Of a stretch of DNA of 64,000 nt, positions 52,177-59,848 are shown piece by piece (position 1 is the stretch's first letter; each line of letters opens with the position of its first letter). Origin of the DNA: an uncultured Cytophagales bacterium (GTDB lineage: Bacteria > Bacteroidota > Bacteroidia > Cytophagales > Cyclobacteriaceae); assembly GCA_913057175.1 (NCBI GenBank), contig CAJXNP010000003.1, positions 332,098-396,097 of the forward strand, given 5' to 3'. The position numbers were made by a program, and so were the translations under genes. The notes under the pieces are model-generated. The model had not been told where the DNA came from. It did not search any database and saw only the letters and a list, made by a program, of their open reading frames with translations.

Positions 52177-52770
52177 TCAGTTATTGGGCGCTCCTACATC
52201 TATCCAGTTAAGAATGGTTTCAATTTCATCTTCAGTAAGACTGTTTCCGGATGTTTCAGGAGGCATTGTCTTCCCCTCAACCCGAAAGTAAATTCTATCT
52301 GCATTTTCCGCTATAGTTGTATAATCATCCCAAACAGGTATTCCATTGCCAGCAACATGGCATCCGGATACTGCACAATTAGCCTGGATTATGGGAAACA
52401 CTTCATCGGCAAAACTGACCTCGGGAAATTCCAATATTTCAAAATCAATAGAAGAAATACAATCACTCTCATCTGTTGCAGTTACCGTATAATTTCCCGC
52501 GGGAAGATCTGCGAAAACCCCAGTTGTATTAGAAGTTGTGCCGTCCAGCGTAAACTCCAGTCCTCCATTTCCTCCACTAAATCCTATTTCTACTCTTCCA
52601 GTACTTTGATCTTCAAAGGAATGTATAAGCTCGTCGATGCTTAATTCGGCAGTATTTTCACACGGGTCATTGTTATTTCCATTACCATCGTCTGGCGTTT
52701 CCTCTTCCCCACAGGAATGCAAACACAGGGACAACGTGACCAAAATCATTAATAAACCGGATAATTTCAT
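52177..52770 (-). CDS. Cx4CH haem-motif lipoprotein with SprB-like repeat (copy A)
   Basis: 197 residues from ATG 52770 (alternative 52785). Signal MKLSGLLMILVTLSLCLHSC gives the lipidated Cys20. An extra N-terminal domain of about 85 residues (EIGFSGGNGGLEFTLDG, LPAGNYTVTATDESDC) reads like a SprB/PKD-like repeat. The C-terminal half has NCAVSGCHVAGNGIPVWDDY (Cx4CH), TMPPETSG (possible Met ligand) and LNWIDVGAPNN, matching copy B. It is the first gene of the set, so the promoter is likely upstream of 52785. Confidence 0.75.
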   Translation of the reverse strand: MKLSGLLMILVTLSLCLHSCGEEETPDDGNGNNNDPCENTAELSIDELIHSFEDQSTGRVEIGFSGGNGGLEFTLDGTTSNTTGVFADLPAGNYTVTATDESDCISSIDFEILEFPEVSFADEVFPIIQANCAVSGCHVAGNGIPVWDDYTTIAENADRIYFRVEGKTMPPETSGNSLTEDEIETILNWIDVGAPNN

Positions 52771-52961
52771 GTATTTATCTTTCACTGCTATTTATATTTC
52801 GTGATACCATATTCTTTATTTAACCTGTTTGAAACCTTACTATTTTATCCTTTATCTTACTCTAATTCTTTTTTCACAGTTCTTTTCCACCTTAAACAGA
52901 ATGTTTAATCATATTCCAGCGACCATAATCTTAAAAACACCTAAAAAATATTAATTGCTCA

Positions 52962-54326
52962 TCATTCTTTACTTTTATAAAAGTTCCGCTTTATGGTAAA
53001 ATAAGACCCAACGGAATAGAGATCTACATTACCCCAGCCGATTCCCGTCACCGGTATATTAATAAATGGCTCTACCTGAAAAGACCATTTTTGAGAGATG
53101 AAGTGTTCATAACCAATTGATAGGTTGACCAATCCAAAAATATGTGCAGATGTGCCATCAGATTCCCATGAATCAATAGCGTTTGGTGGTTTATTATTTA
53201 CATAAGTGAAATCGTATTTTTCGTCCAGCATGACATAGGATGTAAACCCTCCCATCAAATACCATTTGTGCCTTCCGGCCTGTGAGAAATTGTACCTTAA
53301 CGAAATGGGGATATCTACAATCCTGCATTCACCAGTTGCTGCTTCAGGAGTTGGAAATGAACCATAGCCACCACCAGAGCCGGGTTTGTATTGATCCCCT
53401 GATGCTGAGTAGATATTTTGCGTTAAAATGGCCCCTGTTCTGAGAGCAAATTTTTCTGATAGGGAAAAGGTAAGTAATCCTCCTACACGGGTTCCCGGTT
53501 TGGAATATCCCTGAATCCCTACCGTACTAAAATCCGGAGATATGGTAATACCAACAGAAAAAGTGGGTTGATAAATAGATTGATCTTTTTCCTCTTCAAT
53601 TAATTCACCTTCCGTCAACACCGCCTCCTCTTTTGCCCCTGCATTCTCCAAACCTCTAATTTCCACCCCTGTCAGGATGATTTCATTTTCCTGCAAACCA
53701 ATTGGAACGATGCTGTAGACTTCATATTGATTCTGGCCAGTTCCGTAAATCAAGTTCTCATTTGATTTATTAAAGGAGGGGACACCTGCACTTGATGATT
53801 TCTCTTCCTCCAATGTCAAATTACCATGATCAGAAATCTGGCCTTGAAAGGAATTTTGGTTGTTTGGTTGATGTTGAAATTGATTATTTATGGTTGGGTT
53901 TTCTTCATCCAACTTATTGTCACCTGATTTACTTTCCGGCACTTGGCCAGAGGAAATAGCGCTTTGCCTTTGATTATCCTTGTCATTATTTACCCTACCC
54001 TCCTGAACATCCTCATCATTGGATTCAAGTCTGTCTGAATCCTCAATTGTCAAACGGGGGTCAGTAGAAGCTTTCTCAGTAATCTGATCATCTTCATCAA
54101 GGAATTTATTTACCGGTAAGAATAAAATAGCAGCTATCACCACTGCCAGTGATGCCAAAAATATTTTAAAACCGTTACTTCTCCAGAAAGGCACAAATCC
54201 CCCGTTGTCGACCTTGTTCAGCTTTTTCTCAAGCTTTTTCCAGTCGCCTTCATTAAACTCAAAATTGTAATTCTGAGTGCCCTTAATGAAAAATTCTTCT
54301 AACCGATCCTTATTTTGTTTTGACAT
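52962..54326 (-). CDS. Putative anti-sigma-type protein: inner-membrane helix plus beta-barrel-like domain
   Basis: About 454 residues from ATG 54326 (MSKQNKDRLEEFFIKGTQNY). Residues 1-50 are cytoplasmic and helical, like short sigma-binding tails. One membrane helix at about 52-72 (FKIFLASLAVVIAAILFLPV). A long Glu/Asn/Gln-rich linker runs from about 75 to 245. The last ~200 residues are beta strands of the PorT/outer-membrane barrel type (FSVGITISPDFSTVGIQGYS; RIVDIPISLRYNFSQAGRHK; GNVDLYSVGSYFTIKRNF). The gene overlaps the sigma factor gene by 17 bases, so they are coupled. The anti-sigma role is inferred. Confidence 0.7.
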   Translation of the reverse strand: MSKQNKDRLEEFFIKGTQNYNFEFNEGDWKKLEKKLNKVDNGGFVPFWRSNGFKIFLASLAVVIAAILFLPVNKFLDEDDQITEKASTDPRLTIEDSDRLESNDEDVQEGRVNNDKDNQRQSAISSGQVPESKSGDNKLDEENPTINNQFQHQPNNQNSFQGQISDHGNLTLEEEKSSSAGVPSFNKSNENLIYGTGQNQYEVYSIVPIGLQENEIILTGVEIRGLENAGAKEEAVLTEGELIEEEKDQSIYQPTFSVGITISPDFSTVGIQGYSKPGTRVGGLLTFSLSEKFALRTGAILTQNIYSASGDQYKPGSGGGYGSFPTPEAATGECRIVDIPISLRYNFSQAGRHKWYLMGGFTSYVMLDEKYDFTYVNNKPPNAIDSWESDGTSAHIFGLVNLSIGYEHFISQKWSFQVEPFINIPVTGIGWGNVDLYSVGSYFTIKRNFYKSKE

Positions 54327-54879
54327 AATCATCCTGGAAAAACTCATTGAGAATTTCCCTTAAATTTTTCTTCGCTTTCGCCAAATTTGATTTACTGGTT
54401 CCAACCGAGATACCCAGCATATCGGCAATTTCTTCGTGTTTATACCCCTCTATTACATATAAATTAAAAACTGTTCGATACGCCGGAGACAGCTTTTGGA
54501 TCATTTCAACAATTTCCTGATAAGAAATCCCGCTTATGATCTCTTCCTGAACTTCTTTCCCTTTAGACTCTTCAATTGATTCCTCCAGGAATTTTTTCTG
54601 TTTGGCTTTGAAGTTATTGATCGAGCAATTGATCAATATTTTGCGAAGCCAGGGTTTGAACGGTTTCGACAGATCAAACTTTTTTAAATTGGTAAATACC
54701 TTCATAAATCCCTCATTTAATATTTCTACAGCTTCATCCCTGTCATTTGAATACCTGATACATACGCTCATTCCGTATGAATAAAACATCTGATAGATTG
54801 CCTTTTGACTCCTCCGGTCATTTTTAAGGCATCCTTTCAAATGCTTGTTGATTTCGTTATGGTTATCGAGGTTGGACAA
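54310..54879 (-). CDS. ECF-type RNA polymerase sigma factor
   Basis: 189 residues. Region 2 at about 20-90 (IYQMFYSYGMSVCIRYSNDR, DEAVEILNEGFMKVFTNLKK, PFKPWLRKILINCSIN) and region 4 at about 120-178 (LSPAYRTVFNLYVIEGYKHE, IADMLGISVGTSKSNLAKAK). It directs polymerase to a regulon that is not known. The overlapping downstream gene probably encodes its membrane partner. Confidence 0.93.
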   Translation of the reverse strand: MSNLDNHNEINKHLKGCLKNDRRSQKAIYQMFYSYGMSVCIRYSNDRDEAVEILNEGFMKVFTNLKKFDLSKPFKPWLRKILINCSINNFKAKQKKFLEESIEESKGKEVQEEIISGISYQEIVEMIQKLSPAYRTVFNLYVIEGYKHEEIADMLGISVGTSKSNLAKAKKNLREILNEFFQDDYVKTK

Positions 54880-54949
54880 TATTTGCCATCATTTGTTGCC
54901 TATACAATAAGAAAAAAATAATAGTTGCCTCGGTTGATGAAAAAAGTCG

Positions 54950-55501
54950 CTAACAGGACGGATTTGACAACTTACGAAGTAAGTAAATATCAATCACAGT
55001 ATGTGCCAGCATCGAACTGATTATACCGACATATTCCGTAATGTAACCAATAATTGCTATTGCAAAGGTCATGAAGATACCATATACAAAAAGTCTGTAA
55101 TTGAGTGGATTAAGGTATCCGTGAATGAAAACAAAAATAATGGATGTCACCCAAATCCCTAGTAAGGGCTGAATGGCACCTCTGAACAAAAATTCTTCTC
55201 CAACCCCCGCACAAAAGCTGATGAAAATAATTTGAGGAAGTGTAAGTTCCAGGTTACTGATCAGGTTAGTAAAAAAATCCCGAACCGGTTTTGAAAAAGG
55301 CAATTTTATAATTCTCCAACCAATAAAAGCTAAAATCCATCCTGAAGCTATTCCAAGGATGATCTGGTAGAACCAGTGAAAAATCCCCTTCAAAAAATCA
55401 AAAATATTCTGATCACGGGTAAGTGGTGTAAGGTAAAATCCCAACCCACCCATGATGATCAAAGTTGCTAAAGCCAATAAAATTATTTTATGACGGCTCA
55501 T
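54950..55501 (-). CDS. CPBP-family intramembrane metalloprotease
   Basis: 183 residues with about five to six membrane helices. Catalytic motifs are EEFLFRG (E-E-x3-R, about 102-108), FVFIHG (F-x3-H, about 125-130) and the third His in LAHTVIDIYLL. Members cleave membrane proteins or act like CAAX proteases. It overlaps pgl by 4 bases and so belongs to the pentose phosphate transcript, although a functional link is not obvious. Confidence 0.85.
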   Translation of the reverse strand: MSRHKIILLALATLIIMGGLGFYLTPLTRDQNIFDFLKGIFHWFYQIILGIASGWILAFIGWRIIKLPFSKPVRDFFTNLISNLELTLPQIIFISFCAGVGEEFLFRGAIQPLLGIWVTSIIFVFIHGYLNPLNYRLFVYGIFMTFAIAIIGYITEYVGIISSMLAHTVIDIYLLRKLSNPSC

Positions 55502-56217
55502 TTCAAATTACCAGCCGCTTCTGAGTCTAAATACCAGGTTAATTTTTTTGAGGAAGGGCTGACCAAAGCAGCCGGAAAAAGGTTTTTCACCTCTTGCCGG
55601 CTATTTAAGATCTTTTCCACCACATCTTTTTTATTTCCACCAGTTACCAGAAAAACAACAATTCCCGAATTGTTGATCATCCTTCCGGATAAGCTAACTC
55701 TTTTTTGCCCGGTATAGGGATGAGTTGCTACCACACAATGTTCAGTTGAATCCCAGAGTTCGATCTGATGAGGAAAAATGGAAGCTGTATGTCCATCGTC
55801 ACCCAAACCCAGTATCATGATATCAAATCGTGGCAAACCATCTTTCTGAGGTAACAAATCATCAAGGATATTAGCATATCTCAAGGCTTCTTCATCGGGA
55901 TCATTTTCACCTTCTATCCGATAAATATTTTCAGAAGAAATTTGTAAAGGATCAAAAAGAAATTTCCTGGTCATCCCATAATTGCTCTGTTCATCATCGG
56001 GAGGGACACATCTTTCATCTCCCCAAAAAAAACAAATGCTATCCCATCTGATGTCCGATTGATGCTTTTCAGACCAAAACTGAAAAAGGGATTTGGGTGT
56101 GGATCCTCCTGATAAGCTTATGTTTATTCTGTCGTTTGAATCTAATTCCGATTGGATCAGTTGTGTGAGTTCTGAAAACAAATCGGCCTTACTGTTAAAT
56201 ATTTTTATTTTATCCAT
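55498..56217 (-). CDS. pgl: 6-phosphogluconolactonase
   Basis: 239 residues of the NagB-like DevB type. Motifs: ISLSGGSTPKSLFQFW, FFWGDERCVPPDDEQSNYGM, MILGLGDDGHTASIFPHQ and RVSLSGRMINNSGIVVFLVT. It hydrolyses 6-phosphogluconolactone made by Zwf. It lies 2 bases after zwf and overlaps the CPBP gene by 4 bases, giving a tightly coupled operon. Confidence 0.95.
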   Translation of the reverse strand: MDKIKIFNSKADLFSELTQLIQSELDSNDRINISLSGGSTPKSLFQFWSEKHQSDIRWDSICFFWGDERCVPPDDEQSNYGMTRKFLFDPLQISSENIYRIEGENDPDEEALRYANILDDLLPQKDGLPRFDIMILGLGDDGHTASIFPHQIELWDSTEHCVVATHPYTGQKRVSLSGRMINNSGIVVFLVTGGNKKDVVEKILNSRQEVKNLFPAALVSPSSKKLTWYLDSEAAGNLK

Positions 56218-56219
56218 AT

Positions 56220-57758
56220 TTATAATTCACAATAGATCCCATCATCCGCCAGGTTTTTACAAGGGTATCTCCACGTCAGGTGTTTCTCTTCTATCAAAGT
56301 ATCTGCGACATCAGGCCCCCAGGTTCCACATGGGTATTGGTACAAAGGAGCATCCGAATTGTTTTTCCAAAAATCCAGGATAGGTTGAACAAACTCCCAG
56401 GCTTCTTCCACGCTATCCCCCCTTGCATATAAAGTAGCATCACCGATCATACAATCCAGAAGTAACCGCTCGTATGCGCTAGGCACATAAGTTTCCTGCA
56501 GATCCTTATAGTGAAAGTCCATATTAATGTTTTTGACGTTGTATCCGGAACCTGGAATTTTCATACCTGTCTTCAGCAATATACCTTCGTCCGGCTGGAT
56601 CCTAATGACCAGAATATTACCATCTGTACAAAACTCCTTATTTTCAATAAATAACTGATGAGGCGTGGGCTTGAAGTGAATAACAATTTCTGTCACCCTG
56701 GTTGGAAGTCGCTTACCGGTCCGTAAGTAAAACGGCACGCCCCCCCATCGCCAGTTGTCGATAAAAAGTTTGAGGGCAACAAAAGTTTCTGTGCGCGAAT
56801 TGGGGTCTACACCCTGCTCTTCTCTATATCCCTTTTGATATTCACCCCGTACATTCGCTGCACCATATTGTCCTCTGATCACATTTTTGAAAAGTTCATT
56901 TTCTTTAAGAGGTCGCAGGGACTGAAATATTTTTAATTTCTCATTTCGGATAGAAGTTGCATTAATGACTGTCGGAGGTTCCATGGCAATCAAAGCAACC
57001 AATTGAAGCAGGTGATTTTGAAGCATGTCGCGCAAAGCCCCTGAATCTTCATAGTATCCACCCCGACTTCCAACTCCTATATTTTCAGCTGCGGTTATCT
57101 CAACGTGATGAATAAAATTCCTGTTCCACAAAGGCTCGTAAATGCTATTGGCAAAGCGGGTCACCAGGACATTTTGTACTGTCTCCTTTCCCAGGTAATG
57201 ATCGATCCGGTAGATCTGGTCTTCTTCGAAATTGTCGAGTAAAAACTTGTTCAGGTCTCTGGCGCTTTCCAGATCAGAACCAAAAGGCTTTTCAACAATC
57301 AACCTCCTAAATGACTGACCATTTTTAGTCAATCCCTGCTCAGAAAGAAAACCTGGAATCATCTTGTAAAGAGAAGGAGGAACAGATAAATAAAAGATAT
57401 AATTGCCTTTAGTATTATGCGCTTTATCCAGTTCAACTAATTTATTAGATAAAATACCATAATCATTTGATTCTTTGGTATTTATAGATATGTAATAAAG
57501 GCATTGGATAAACTCATGTAATGTTTTATCATCAGCTTCCTTGAAGAGTGCAAACTCCTTGATACCCTGTGACATACGAGTTCGGAAATCTTCATCACTC
57601 ATCTCGCTCCTGCTTACTCCAAGAACAGCAAAATTATCTGGCAATAGTCCCTGCATGTGCAGATCAAATACGGCAGGGATCAACTTTCGATAGGTCAAAT
57701 CCCCTGATGCTCCGAATATGACAAGTATCTGGTCTTCGGCGTTGATGTTTACTTTCAT
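56220..57758 (-). CDS. zwf: Glucose-6-phosphate 1-dehydrogenase
   Basis: 512 residues. The Rossmann start is LVIFGASGDLTYRKLIPAVF, the active-site signature RIDHYLGKE with the catalytic His/Lys, and downstream VEITAAENIGVGSRGGYYED, PFYLRTGKRLP and YERLLLDCMIGDATLYARGD. It oxidises glucose-6-phosphate with NAD(P)+ and begins the oxidative pentose phosphate pathway. It stands between gnd (8-base gap) and pgl (2-base gap). Confidence 0.97.
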   Translation of the reverse strand: MKVNINAEDQILVIFGASGDLTYRKLIPAVFDLHMQGLLPDNFAVLGVSRSEMSDEDFRTRMSQGIKEFALFKEADDKTLHEFIQCLYYISINTKESNDYGILSNKLVELDKAHNTKGNYIFYLSVPPSLYKMIPGFLSEQGLTKNGQSFRRLIVEKPFGSDLESARDLNKFLLDNFEEDQIYRIDHYLGKETVQNVLVTRFANSIYEPLWNRNFIHHVEITAAENIGVGSRGGYYEDSGALRDMLQNHLLQLVALIAMEPPTVINATSIRNEKLKIFQSLRPLKENELFKNVIRGQYGAANVRGEYQKGYREEQGVDPNSRTETFVALKLFIDNWRWGGVPFYLRTGKRLPTRVTEIVIHFKPTPHQLFIENKEFCTDGNILVIRIQPDEGILLKTGMKIPGSGYNVKNINMDFHYKDLQETYVPSAYERLLLDCMIGDATLYARGDSVEEAWEFVQPILDFWKNNSDAPLYQYPCGTWGPDVADTLIEEKHLTWRYPCKNLADDGIYCEL

Positions 57759-57766
57759 GGATTGTT

Positions 57767-58666
57767 TTAATCAGATTTTTTCATTGCATGTCCACCAAAT
57801 TGATTACGCATAGCAGCGAGCATTTTCATGGCAAACGAGCTATCCTGTCTTGATTGAAAACGGGTATAAAGAGATGCAGTTATGACATGAGCCGGCACAT
57901 CGAAATCGATGGCTGTCTGAATGGTCCACCTACCTTCTCCGCTATCAGAAACATAGTCTTTGATCTTGCTTAGTTCACTATCTTCTTCCAGTGCGTTTCC
58001 AATCAATTCGAGCAACCATGACCGCACAACTGACCCTTGCATCCAAACCTTTGACACTTTCTCGAGATCGACATTGTAAGGAGAGCTTTTCATGATTTCA
58101 AAACCTTCGGCATAGGCTTGCATCATTCCATATTCGATTCCATTGTGAACCATTTTTACAAGGTGCCCGGCTCCACTCTCACCACAATATAAATAGCCAT
58201 TCTCTGGTGCTAATGATTTAAAGATTGGTTCTGCATAGTCACACGCATCCTTGTCACCTCCGTACATCAGGCAGTACCCGTTTTGCAATCCCCATACTCC
58301 CCCACTTGTTCCGCAATCTATGTAGTGTATTCCTTTATCCTGAAGTTTTTCATACCTTTTTATGCTCTCTCTCCAAAAGCTATTTCCTCCGTCAATAACA
58401 ATATCTCCGGGCTCAAGCACATCCTCGAGCTCTATGATGGTCTGGTCGACTGGTGCACCTGCCGGCACCATCAGCCAAACGATCTTTCTGTCGCGAAGCT
58501 TACTCACCAGATCTTCCGGATCATTGGAAGCGATAGCGCCTATTTTAACAGCTTCGTCCACTTCCTTTTTTGTCAGGTTATAAACTACAACTTCGTGTTT
58601 ATCTTTTAAAAGGCGTTCCACCATCTTGCCGCCCATTTTGCCTAAGCCAATAAATCCTATTTTCAT
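57767..58666 (-). CDS. gnd: 6-phosphogluconate dehydrogenase, decarboxylating (short, YqeC/GntZ-like)
   Basis: 299 residues, the short ~300-residue form typical of NAD-preferring enzymes, against ~470 for the long form. MKIGFIGLGKMGGKMVERLL is the dinucleotide fold; YIDCGTSGGVWGLQNGYCLM and GAGHLVKMVHNGIEYGMMQA are the substrate and catalytic Lys regions; SDSGEGRWTIQTAIDFDVPA is the C-terminal hallmark. It converts 6-phosphogluconate to ribulose-5-phosphate and CO2. First gene of the operon, so the promoter lies in 58667-58988. Confidence 0.95.
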   Translation of the reverse strand: MKIGFIGLGKMGGKMVERLLKDKHEVVVYNLTKKEVDEAVKIGAIASNDPEDLVSKLRDRKIVWLMVPAGAPVDQTIIELEDVLEPGDIVIDGGNSFWRESIKRYEKLQDKGIHYIDCGTSGGVWGLQNGYCLMYGGDKDACDYAEPIFKSLAPENGYLYCGESGAGHLVKMVHNGIEYGMMQAYAEGFEIMKSSPYNVDLEKVSKVWMQGSVVRSWLLELIGNALEEDSELSKIKDYVSDSGEGRWTIQTAIDFDVPAHVITASLYTRFQSRQDSSFAMKMLAAMRNQFGGHAMKKSD

Positions 58667-58988
58667 GATTTTAAAATATTTTTTGTGTAATGAGTTACCA
58701 CCAACTTAAAAGAAATATAAAGGTAGGTTGAATAAATATTTCTAAAATTAATACGGTCTAGGAGATAAAAAAAATTTGACTGTTTAATTGGGTTTTTAGA
58801 AACTAATTTTGATAAATTTTGTAAGGAAAACGATATGTAATTTATTCATAAAAAAATGTCTTTCTTAAGATTAGAATACAGTATTTTCGTAATGGAAAAG
58901 GCAGTTTACCAGTGGTTTTTTAAAAACTTTAAACTTAATGCAATTCAATAGAAATTATAGTAACTGATTTAAAAGAATTAGATCAAGA
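58667..58988. other. Divergent intergenic region gnd / acidic small protein
   Basis: 322 AT-rich bases that must hold the promoters of both divergent genes. Homopolymer A and T runs are common. No open frame, RNA gene or clear inverted repeat was seen, and no promoter box could be named with confidence. Confidence 0.4.
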
Positions 58989-59285
58989 ATGAAAGCTCAA
59001 ATCTACAAAAGCAAAGACTTCGAAGAGTTTGAAGAAAATGCTTCCTATGTTATCACAAATGCACATAGCTATGATGATGACTACGATGATTTTGATGATG
59101 ACGATGAGGATTTTGAAGAGAATAATGATGATTACGACGAGAAGGATGATTATTCTGAGAAAGACGATGACATGGATTGGGACAACTTCGAAGTCGATGA
59201 AAAAATGGAAAAGGAATTTGAAGATTTTGAAAACTTTGAAGAGGAAGACGACCCGGGTTATGATCCCTGGGATGAATTAGATTAA
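58989..59285 (+). CDS. Small, extremely acidic protein
   Basis: 98 residues. The first 28 are normal (KAQIYKSKDFEEFEENASYV), the remaining 70 are over half Asp and Glu, with Tyr, Phe and Trp at intervals (DYDDFDDDDEDFEENNDDYD). Predicted disordered and strongly negative. The order of acidic and aromatic residues recalls DNA-mimic or histone-chaperone-like tails, but no family was recognised. Codon use (GAT/GAC/GAA) and a clean start support translation. It stands alone, 58 bases before an SRPBCC gene. Confidence 0.65.
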   Translation: MKAQIYKSKDFEEFEENASYVITNAHSYDDDYDDFDDDDEDFEENNDDYDEKDDYSEKDDDMDWDNFEVDEKMEKEFEDFENFEEEDDPGYDPWDELD

Positions 59286-59343
59286 AAATCCTGAAACAAA
59301 CTTCCTGAGTTCCGGTTATAAAAATTACAGTATAATCGGAACC

Positions 59344-59847
59344 ATGCAAACCATTCACACCTCTCAAATCCTGCCGGTTTCCATAGCTGAAGCCTGGGAC
59401 TTCCTGTCATTACCTGAAAATTTAGCTCATATTACACCCGCATACCTGGGGTTCAACATTCTTAATAAGGAAGAACTACGAAAGATCTATCAGGGACAAA
59501 TCATTCATTATAAAGTAAGTCCTTTGTTTAACATACCTCTTGACTGGGTAACGGAAGTTACCCACGTGGATGAACCTAATTATTTTGTTGATGAACAGCG
59601 ATTTGGGCCTTACAAGTTTTGGCATCACAAACATTTTCTGAAAGAACATGAGTTAGGCGTTATCATGGAAGATCTTATCCACTATTCTCTACCCTTTGGG
59701 TTTATTGGAAATCTCATGAATGGAATGATTGTTAAAAAGCAATTAGGTGAGATCTTTCAGTACCGATTTAAAAAACTGGAAGAAATGTTTGGAACGGTTG
59801 ATCACCATAGCAAACCAATAAAACAAACAACCATTTTGAACAGATGA
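59344..59847 (+). CDS. SRPBCC (START/Bet v1-like) superfamily protein
   Basis: 167 residues: IHTSQILPVSIAEAWDFLSL, then ITPAYLGFNI, LDWVTEVTHVDEPNYFVDEQ, GPYKFWHHKHFLKE and EDLIHYSLPFGFIGNLMNGM. This is the ligand-binding SRPBCC group seen in many Bacteroidota, sometimes misnamed cell-division inhibitor. It should bind a hydrophobic molecule in the cytoplasm; none is known. It converges with the multihaem cytochrome gene, stops 1 base apart. Confidence 0.85.
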   Translation: MQTIHTSQILPVSIAEAWDFLSLPENLAHITPAYLGFNILNKEELRKIYQGQIIHYKVSPLFNIPLDWVTEVTHVDEPNYFVDEQRFGPYKFWHHKHFLKEHELGVIMEDLIHYSLPFGFIGNLMNGMIVKKQLGEIFQYRFKKLEEMFGTVDHHSKPIKQTTILNR

Positions 59848-59848
59848 A

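Noticed and set aside
59029..59367. Met/Ile/Lys-rich and His/Arg-rich frames over the acidic gene
   Set aside because: They are shadows of GAT/GAA-rich codons in other frames. The acidic frame has the natural start and stop and the better composition.
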